From the NCBI RefSeq assembly GCF_000247695.1, contig NW_004624842.1, positions 6,187,087 through 6,251,086 on the forward strand: a DNA stretch of 64,000 nt, given 5' to 3'. The notes beneath the pieces were generated by a model. It searched no databases and had not been told where the DNA came from. It was given only the letters and a program-made list of their open reading frames with translations. The DNA comes from Heterocephalus glaber. Its lineage: Eukaryota; Chordata; Mammalia; Rodentia; Bathyergidae. The position numbers and the translations under genes were made by a program. Below, piece after piece: positions 25,401-35,600 of the stretch (position 1 is the first letter of the stretch; every line of letters starts with the position of its first letter).

Positions 25401-28400
25401 TACAGGCCTCAGGCAAAGCCACCAGCCCATTGTGGTACAGGGGATGGGGATGTAATCCCTGAGTCACTTGTAGGCTGTTGTAAGAATTGAATGGGACAGT
25501 GCTGGGAGCTCCAGGCTCAACCCTTGACACATGGATGCTCAGACCTGGCACTGAGCCAACTGGGGGTCTCATGGGCTGCTGGCCCATGACCTGAGTGACA
25601 GCCTTGACAACTCTTGGGGTACATTTTTTTTTTTTGGTACCGGGGATCAAACTCAAGTCCTTGAGCCTGCAAGGCAGGCGACGGAACCACTGAGCTAAAT
25701 CTCCGGCCCTTCTTGGGGTACTTTTTCTCCAGGCTACAGATGAGAAGACTGAGGCTCTGAGGAAAATGTCAAGTAAGATGTCCAAGGCCACCAGGGAGGC
25801 TGAGGTTCCAGCCCAGGTCTGTGTGACACAGAGCCCCGGCCCTTTGCCACCCTTCCTACAGTGAGAAAGTCCATGCCTCTGGGGATCTCACCAAGATGTC
25901 CCCAAGCAAAGCCCAGGCTACCCATCCTGCCTGAATTCACCAGGTCCTAGGACCCACGGGGGAGGGAATGGAGCCTGTTTGCTGCAGACTAAGCCCAAGA
26001 GCTATTTGCTAAAGGCACCAAATGACCAGTTTGTCATGTTTAATGATAACTGATTTACCATGCAATTGATTTTAAGGAGTTCTCTTCTTAAATATATCAA
26101 ATGAGTACAAAGATGCCCCGTTTGTATGGAAACTTCACCATGGGCAATGCTGCAGCACGGTGCCTGGCCCTGAGACTTTGTTCACTTTCCTGAGCACACG
26201 CAGGATGAAATTCTTTTGTACAAGCTCCTGGTCAGAGTAAAAATCTTGTGCATTCTGCCATTTGATCACTCTGCAAATTCACCCTTTGGCAGATTGGCTT
26301 TCAACAAGTCAATTATTTGACAGATTAGCTTTTCCTAAGGTGACTTCCAGTACTTCCTGGGGGGCACCTGGGGTCCCAACCATCACAACAGAGAAGCAGC
26401 CTCCTCGGCCCCAGACCTGGTCGGGCCTCTCTGGGTAACGCTCCCTGACCTGAGTCCCCAGAACACAAGGCCAGGGTCTAGCCTGAACCCATGGAGTCTG
26501 ACCAATAGCCATTCCAAGTCCTGAGTCCTTGCTCCAGCCCAGCTCTGCCACTGCCTCTGAGCCTGTTTCCCCATGTGTAAAATGGGGTGCTTGTCCCTCC
26601 TTGCCCTGTGGGAGGACTACTAGAAACAAATAAAAGAATGGATTCTAAGAAAATTTTCTAAGCTGTAAAATGCAGTGTGCCCAGGAAGTGATACAGTGAA
26701 GAAAGATCTTCCAACATCCCAGAGCAGCTCCTGCTTAGGTTTCTGGAGAACGGTATGCCTGTTGTTCCTCCCAAGATCACATGAGGGCGATAGCGGCCAC
26801 TTGTTGAATTTGACTCTGCTCCTGCTTCTGAATTCCACACTGGAGACGAGAACGGTGGAAAGAGGGCAGAAATGCTCCAAACAGATGTGGATGCAGACAT
26901 CCTTCACCTTGAGAATACTTCCTACATGAAGAGCTCTGCCACAGGGCACAGGACCATTGCCCTGGAACCAGGGCTGGTATCAGAAAGATTTTTGTTCCAT
27001 CTCTATGAACAAGAGTGAATTTGCTCTAGTCTTTTTTTTAAAAAAAAAATTGTAGTAATCAATAATAATAGTAGTAGTTAAAGCTCTGCCCTTGGATTCC
27101 AGACTTCAGGTCCACAGCCACGCTAAAGGGTGAGCATGGTTGTCCTCATTTTCCAGATAAGAAATCTGAGGCTCAAAGTGATGGCATCATTTGCATGTGG
27201 TAATATGGCTGGGATGCGCTGGGCCGTATCTGTCATCTCTAAAGATCTAGCTCCTTCCCTCTAAGGCCCCACATGCCTGTGTGCCTGGCTCTGTGCTGGC
27301 CTCTTTTCCTGCATCATCCCCTCCACCCTCCCAGATCACCTGAGCCCGTGGGAGGGTGTCAGCATGGTTTGGTTGACCAATGAGGACAGTAGGACTTGGA
27401 GATGTTAGAACTTGTGTCACAGTCACACAGCAAAGGAGTGGCCGGGCAGGGATTAGACCTGCACAGGCTGGTCCACTGCCAGAGTTCAGGATCTGTCCAC
27501 CCCCCTCCCTCCCTCCATGTGCTCCTCCCAGGCAGGGTCTGTTCTTCATGCCTTTGTCACTGCACTAGACAGGGAGGTGAGACCCATCACCCTAGTGCTG
27601 AGCACCTTTCCTTCCAACCAGGTCAGGGGAGGGAGGCTGGAGACAATGGCAGCGCCCTCCTTACTTACGCACCTTGGGAATCAGGGCCCCCAGCGTGGAC
27701 GTGGTGAGTGGGGGAAGCTCATCAAACTGCAGGAGAAGGACAAGGATCACGTGAGTGCTGAGGTGACAGAGGCACAGCCGTCAGACTCCCACATGCTCCG
27801 AGACACCACGGGGCACCTTCTTTCCCTGAATGACCCCTGGGGAAGCTCCACCTCCCAACAGCAGCCAAGTGGGTGCCGGCAGCTTAGAGTCACCACAGGC
27901 CTGACTTGAAGAACAGGAGGTAAGACCTGAGTCTTCCTTCTCTGCTATGCAATTCTTTGGTAAAGCAGGGTGCACATCATCGAGTCCATTTGCACAACCC
28001 AGTGTCCACTGAACCTTGGCTTCTGCCATGTCCCCACACCACTTGTACCGTTACTTACTTTGTGTATTCCACAAACAGGCTTACATGTAAAGACCTAAGA
28101 TATAAAACAATGGAAATCCAGTGCCACTTGGCTGTCATAAAATCAATGCGGTGTGAAGAAGCATGGATATTGCATGGATATAGCTGGCTGTGGAGTCATT
28201 GCATGACTGAGTGCTGTTCTCCCTCAGTTAAAAAGGGGGTGCTTAGAACTGCAAGAGAGATAACTAAACCCTGGCACTTAATGGATACGTTCTCCTCAGT
28301 GGAATCAAAGATTGCCACAATTTGTATGATGCTCTTTTGGAGAACACTTTGTCCTTAAGAGAAACAGTGAGGTTTATGGGGCAAAACATCATAAGCAAAA

Positions 28401-31400
28401 CGTCAGATGGGATGGATGGCTAGATGAATGGGGGAGATGGATGGATGAGTGGATGGATGGGCAGACAGACGGACAGAGAGTGGATGGGTGGATCAGTGAG
28501 TTGATAGGTGGATGGATGAATGGATGGGTGGATGCTGGGTAGGTGGATAAATGACAGGTGGATGGATGGAAGGGTAGACCAGTAAGAAGATAGATGGATA
28601 GATAGGTAAAGGGTATGTGTGCATGAGTTGTGATTTTTTTGCAACTTTTCTGAAGACTTGAAAGTTTTCAAAAGAGTTCAGAGAGAAAATGACTGGAGCA
28701 CACCTCAGGGTAGTATTATGTTCTTAAGTTACCTTTTCATGTGTGTGGTACTAGCAATTGAACCCAGGGCCTTTGCGCTGAACTTACATTCACACAGCCG
28801 TTTTTTACTATTTTATTTTGAGATAGGGTCTTGCTAAGTGACTAAGTTGCTCAGGCTAGGCTTGAACTCACAGTCCTCCTCCCAGGGTGCTAGGATTACA
28901 GGTATATGTATGTGAAACCATGCCTAGCTTCTTATGTATCTTTTTTCTTGGTACCGGGGTTCAAACTCGGGACCTTGTGCTTGTGAGGCAGGTGCCAGAA
29001 CCACTGAGCTAAATTCCCGGCCCTGTATCTTTTAATTACTTATGTACTTGGTATTCACTTTCCAAGTGGAAGGATCCCAAACATTTATATTGAGGTACAT
29101 ACAAGTGAATATATGTTACGCTTTTTTAAAAAATATTGAAATAAAATCCAACAGACTTGAATTGAAGCAACATCCATCCTACCATGGGATGTTCAGCATC
29201 AAGCCTGTGAGCCAAGTGGAAGCCCTGAGCACCAGCTTGGGGAAACTGGATGTGACTGGTGCACATCTGAGACCCAGAGATGAGCCCAGGGGCCTGTCCA
29301 TAGCTGGGGACTGAACAGGATCAGCAGAAGCCCAGGACTCACCATGCCGTCAGTGATGTCAATGTTCAGCGCCCCTTCCTTCTGCAGCATAGTCAGCACC
29401 TTGCCCAGGAAGTTAGCCGAGATGCCCAGCTGGGAGTTGGTATTGTCGCCCATGGGGGGCAGCTCTGGCATCTGCAGCCTGGGCGATAGAGCAGGCCGGC
29501 CCAGGGGGTAGTCGATAAGATCTCCTCCCGCTTCCGAAACCAGAGTCTGTGGCGGCAGAGAAGAAGTGGTCGTGGGGTGTGGGGAGGAGGGCAGAAGGAG
29601 GCTGAAGTGAGGCCAGAGTGAGCCTCTGGGTGCCTCTTTTCCATGGCCCCAGCTCTGCTTCAGATTGTGACCACGTACACTTCCTGTGCATCTGTGGCAC
29701 AGCTTCTCAGCCCTGCCATGTGACAGCATGGGGGCGCTTCCATACGGTACACACTGGCACAACCCCTCTGTGATGGCCACAGTCCCAGAGACAGCCCACA
29801 AAGCTCTGTGGGCTCTGTCCCACGGGTGCTCAGGCCCCATCGAAGCCATGCAGCTGCACCTGCCCTCTGCAGTGAGGCCACCAGGACCTTGCCAGACCTC
29901 AGCCCTCACCTTGGCCTGGTCCTTCCTCAAAGCTGCTCCACCCTGCCAAGCACAAGGATCACCACCTCCAGGAAGCCCTCCTGCACCTGGGGATCCCATT
30001 TCAATGATTTTGCCTCTCAAGCAGCACTGGATCAATAACTGCATATTTATTCCAGTGATTCTTTTCAGCCTGGCCTCTCCAGTAGATCGGCATCCCCCAG
30101 GGCTGACTGTCTCACTCATTGCTACTCTCCCAGCTCCCATCCTGGGCAGAGCACCCAGTGGGACCCAGAAAGTGTCTGTCTCTGCAGAGTGGGTGTTTGT
30201 AAACATGTTACACATGCATATGCGTGTGCAAGGCAGATGTCTGTGTGCACATGTACTTTCAGCCCCTAGCAGCAGGTCCCCAGGACCCTTAGAATGCTGA
30301 TTCCAATTCGCATGTTTCTTCCCAAGTTCATTTTCAGTGACGTTACATTGGTGGGTAGAAATTGGCCCTGACAGGAGCGTTTATGCCATGAACATCAGCA
30401 AATGCTGCTACTCAAGGCTTTATTTTTAACCATAGAGATCCAGTTGTTAAATGCACACCAGCCAAACCAGCCCCTAGCAGCAGCTCCAGAGCCGGAAGCT
30501 GGATCATCTGGGTTCAGATCTCAGGTCCACATTTACTAGACCTTGGGTGAGTGGGGTTTTTTTTTTTGGTACTGGGGATCAAACTTAGGACCTTGCCCTT
30601 GCAAGGTAGGCATGGCACCACTGAGCTAAATCCCCTGCCCTTGGGTGAATGATTTAACCCCTCTGCACCTCTGTTTTCTCAATAAGCGTGCTATAGTTTT
30701 GAGGACAGATTGACTGAATCTACAGGGAGCACTTACAATGTTCCTGGTCCACACTGAGCATGGGTGAGTGTCAGCTAGGACTATACTTCTTGATATGATT
30801 CCTAGAGGTCTTAGTCTAGTAGGAAAAGGGCCCTGTTCTCATATTGCTGGGGCCACCTTCACCCCTCCCAGGCCAAGTTGCAGGACTCACATTGAGGTCC
30901 AGCTCCAGGAACTCGCCGGTCACCAACGGGAGGCTTGAGAACGTATACTGCACACTTCCCAGGATGCCCAGTGGTATCAGAGCTGTAGGAAAAGGGGAGG
31001 TTGCAGGCTGTGCACTCTGCCACCCAGGTACCTTTCCTCCCTGAAAGCTGAGGAGCCTCTGAGTACATAGCCACCAGGGCAGAGCCTGGCTCACATCCAC
31101 CTTCCCCAGGCCAGGTGGGGTGTTTGGGGCAGAAGGAAAGGAAGGGCAGGTGGGCACCCCTGCCACACCCACCCACATGGCCCTCCTCCCAGATGTTGTA
31201 TCCCCAGGCCTGGCCCTGCGCAGCCATTAGTGACATCAGCCCAGTGCAGCCAAGCAGGTAGGACTTACAGTCCACGAGACCCAACTGGTCGTTGATGAGA
31301 CCCAGCACCACATCCACGATGGGGCAGAGCTGTGGGGAGAAACGCCATGGGGTCGGTGCCATTGCAGGGAGTCAGGAAGGGGGTGCGCCCATAACAACAA

Positions 31401-32627
31401 GGGCAGCTCGTGTCTGAGACTGTTCCATGCCATGCTCTGTCCTCACCTTAGCCCCATGGGGAGCCTCTGTCCCAGTTCCCATCCTAAAGACCAGGAAACT
31501 GAGATGTGACTCGTCACGCAGCTCAGAAGAGTTCGAGCTGCGAGTGGAACCCAGAGCTGTGTGAAGCTCAGGCATCTCCCCCTTTCTCCGCCCATCTGTC
31601 TGTCCACATCTCCACGTCCTTCCCACACCCCAAGAACCTGCCCTGGCCCTGGCTCCTTCCATCCCTCTAGGTCACCTGTGTGCCCCTCCGGATAAAGGCA
31701 AGACTGTGGTCCCTCCTGCCCACTCTTACCAAGTCAGGGAGCACATTGGCCAGGACTCGGTTTACCAAGTTGTCCACGAGGTTGGGGAGAAGCCTAGAGA
31801 GAGAGGGGCAGGCTAAGGACCAGGCTTGCAGCCATGGAGGGTTCCCAGGGCAGGTTGAGCTGGGTGTCTCTGCCCAGCCCGGATACTGCTGGTCCTTAGC
31901 TGCAAAGATCGCTCCCTCCTTCCCGTCTCACCCTCTTTGCGGCTGTCTGCTGCAGTTCCAGGTAACCTTCCCAGAGGACAAGGGAGGGTGCTGCTTCATC
32001 CAAGCCAACAACACAGTACCCAGAGCATGCCAGGTGCTCAATGAATCTTTGTAGAAGAGACAGAAGGAGAAATTCTGGCCAAAACATGTGCTCTCATGAT
32101 CCATATTAAAGGACAGTTTATTGTTACTAAAAAGATTGGGAGTGTGATCCGTTTTACAGGCAAGGATGCTGAGGTTCAGAGCAATGACCAAGAGCAAGTT
32201 CTAAGTATATTACCAAGCTCTTAACTGCCCCGCCTGTCCTGCTAGCTAAGGAGTGGGTAGAGCATAAACAGGCAAGACACATGGGTGGACAGACAGAAAG
32301 ACCTGGATGCAAGGATTTGTTTTCAGGGCCCTGGAGTGATAAGCAGATGAGGGAAGTGTGACCAGGCTAACACAAAGAATCCCTGGTGGATTCACCCCTA
32401 GAAAACTGCCTCCCAGCTCCCCTGAACACAGCTGGGCTCCTCCTCTGAGATGGCAGCTACAGGGCTGTGCCAGGTTGGCAGAGCAAGGAATTCCTCCATG
32501 CAAAGTCCTGATGGAATGTCTCCCCCAGAGCTTACCGCATCTCAGGCCCCTTTAGGAGCATTCACCCTGGTTCCAGTTCTCCTCATATGGGAAGTCCCCA
32601 AGAACTCAAGCAGGTATATGCTGGGTG

Positions 32628-32671
<44 letters not shown>

Positions 32672-35600
32672 GAGGAGCAGTTTGCCATTAATCTGTGCAT
32701 ATTCAGAGCACAATTACTTTTTCCCTTCCTCAAGATTATCCAATAGATGCAAAGGGCCACATGTGAAATGACATCTATAAAAGCTTATTCGTTGCCACGG
32801 CAGCAGATTAGACACACTGAAATGCCCAGCTATACGGGGCTGGGTGCATAAATGATGGTTCATCCAGAGGATGGAACATTACACAGCTATGAACAATTAA
32901 ACAAGGGTGCATTCAGTGTTTGGATACAGAGAATTCTCTGATGGAGTAAGTAAAACACAAAGTGCAAAGCCAGAGTTTAGAGCAGGTGCCCATTTGCAAT
33001 AGAGGAGATGAGAATTGGAATCCACACTCATATTTGCTACATTTAAACAGGGAAGTTGGAAGGAAAATTAAGAACTGAGTCACCACAGTGGGCTTAGTGG
33101 GAAGGGGCAAAAGGACAGGATAGAAGGACATGCTTCATTCTGTGCCTTTTTTGTCACTTTACATTTTGAAATTATGTTACCGTCAAATATATTTCCGAGT
33201 GAAAATGTGATTTTAAAAGTCTGTGAAGCTCCTATGTTTTGAGCCCCAGGGCCCAATTTTCTCTACCCCCACCCACCTTGACATAGAAACAAGACAGAGA
33301 GAATCCCACGTGAGTCAGAAAGCTTAGGTTCACACTTCACAAGGGGCTTTTCCGCTCCCAAAGGCTGGATAAGCGGAGGGCGGCAGCACTGGACCAAGGG
33401 GTTGATAAGATAGGATGGAAAGCGGGGGACAGAGACCCCAAAAAAAGAGGCTGGAGAAGAGTCCCCCTCTCTGGGAGAAAGGGACTTGGCTCTGAGCTGT
33501 CCTGAGCATGTTTTTCCCGACCACCACTGGGGGACAGGGTGCTGGCCAGTACATGGACACGAGAAGCCTCTCAGGACAGAGGTGGCATCTTGGTCAATTT
33601 GTGGGGAATGTGTAGTAGAAAAAGCTCCCCCTGACTAGGGGTGCATGGACAGAAGAGCTGAGAAATGTCTCCATCGGGAGGGACACAGAAAGACAGATAA
33701 CCACTCTGAGACATGTGCTATGGCTTAGACCTAGAATGTCCCCCAGAGTCTCGTGTGTTCTGAGGGGGGGCCTGGGAAGGCGACTGGATCTTGGGGAGTT
33801 ATACTCAGCAGTGGATTGATCTACTGACCAGTTTAGTTGCTAAATGTACTGTTAGGAGGTGGGGCCTGGAAGGGTTTATTCTTGTCCTGGCTCCTCTCTG
33901 CTCTCTGCTTCCTGGCTGCCACGCAGCTTTCCTCCACCATGCTCTTCCCCTATGCTGTTTCTGCCTTGGAGCTAGCCCACCAGGGACTGAACCCCCAAAA
34001 CATGAGTCACCTTAAACCTCTCCTCCTTTAAACTGTGGATGTTGGGAATTTTATCCCAGTGACAGTAAAGCTGACTAAGACAACATATATTTATAAACTC
34101 TTACGACACAGCAGTTTATGCACTTAGAGCTTTACATTCATTATCTCAATTACTATGGAAACAAGAATTTACCCTCATTTCACAGGTAGGGAAACTGGAG
34201 GCCAGAGAAGGCAACAAAGTTGTCCAAAGTCATAAAGCAATAAAGAGTGAAGCTGAGACCTAAGTCCCAGGTATCCTCCTGGCCACAAAGATGAATACCT
34301 GTTCACAGGGCTGGAGCTGCATGTTATGACCATTCCCCAACCTGGCTGAGGCCTACATCCTGGGTTCAAAGACACAGCCTCTGAATTTCCATCAGGCAAG
34401 TGCCAGACCAGGGCCAGGGAGGAGTGTGGATGGGTCCCTGTGAGTCCTCACTGCTCCTGGGTATCATGGCTCTGCCTGCCCCCGGGCCACAGGGAGGGGA
34501 GAGGTGCCATTTTGTTTGCCAGAGGCAGATGTTCCTGCCTCTCCCAAGGAGCTCCACAGCCAGCTGGACTCACCCTCGCAGTAGCTTGACTTTGATGCCC
34601 CCCAGCAGGGTGTCGCACCTCTCGATGACCAGCCGTGGATAACCAGTGCGGTCCATGGTCAGCCGGACTTTGGCAGAGATGTTCACTTCCACTGAGATGT
34701 CCAAGAAGCCAATGAGACTAAAGGAGACCAAGGGGCCAAGTGGACAGTGAGTCACACTCCAGCCACCAGGCCCACCAGCACCTCTCACCTCAGGCTTTAG
34801 CCCTGACTGTCCCCGTCAGCCTTCGTGTCCCTTGCTCAGCTCTAAGAAGGCTGAGAACAGAGGTCAGTATAAATTCTGGTTTCCAAGGTAACCATCCAAT
34901 TGCTTAACTTTGCAGGCGTGACCTCATTCGTGTAGATCGACTGATGGAAAAGTCCACCCCTGAGGTCCTTCAGGAAGCACCTACTGCATGGTGGGCCTCT
35001 CTGCAGGTGGCCACAGCCAGCCGGGAAGGGAGGTGGCCTCACATCCCAGCGCAGGTGGAGATACTAAGGCTCAGTGGCACTGGAAGTCTGACCCGAGGTC
35101 AGGCAGCTTGTAAGAGTCAGGAACCAAGCCCAGGTTGTCCTCTGACTCCAACCTCCCAGACCTTAAACAACCTGCTGGGCTGCCTTCACAGAGGACAGTG
35201 ACCACGGGGGTGACTTCAGTTCCCCCACCTTATGGATGCAGAGACCAGGTGTGGCAAGGGGAGGTGACTCGCCCACGGTCTCCCTGTGGGGACAGAATGA
35301 CAAGGGCACACACCTCTTCCCACTGATGGCCACTCGGGTGTACAGGTTCAGGTAAACACCCACGCCGGGCAGGAGCCTCACAGACACCCGGGGCAGGGTC
35401 AGCTCCATGATGCGCAGCCTGTACAGGGTGACAGCCTTGTGACCTGAGGTACCCCCTGCCATGGCCCACCGCAGTGCCCTCCCTCACACCGCACTCTGCT
35501 CCTCATCCTGAGTCTAAAGAGACCTGCGGTTCCCAGGCAGCACAGAGAACCCAAGGAGAACTTCAGTCCCACCACCCAGGGAGCCGCTGTGCCTCTCTGT

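Noticed and set aside
28404..28605. Regular short repeats as a CRISPR-like array
   Set aside because: Simple tetranucleotide microsatellite in a mammalian intron, with no spacers.
29199..30215. A 338-codon minus-strand open frame
   Set aside because: Only 29546-29343 is coding (BPIFB4 exon 8); the rest is intron read-through past the acceptor and donor.
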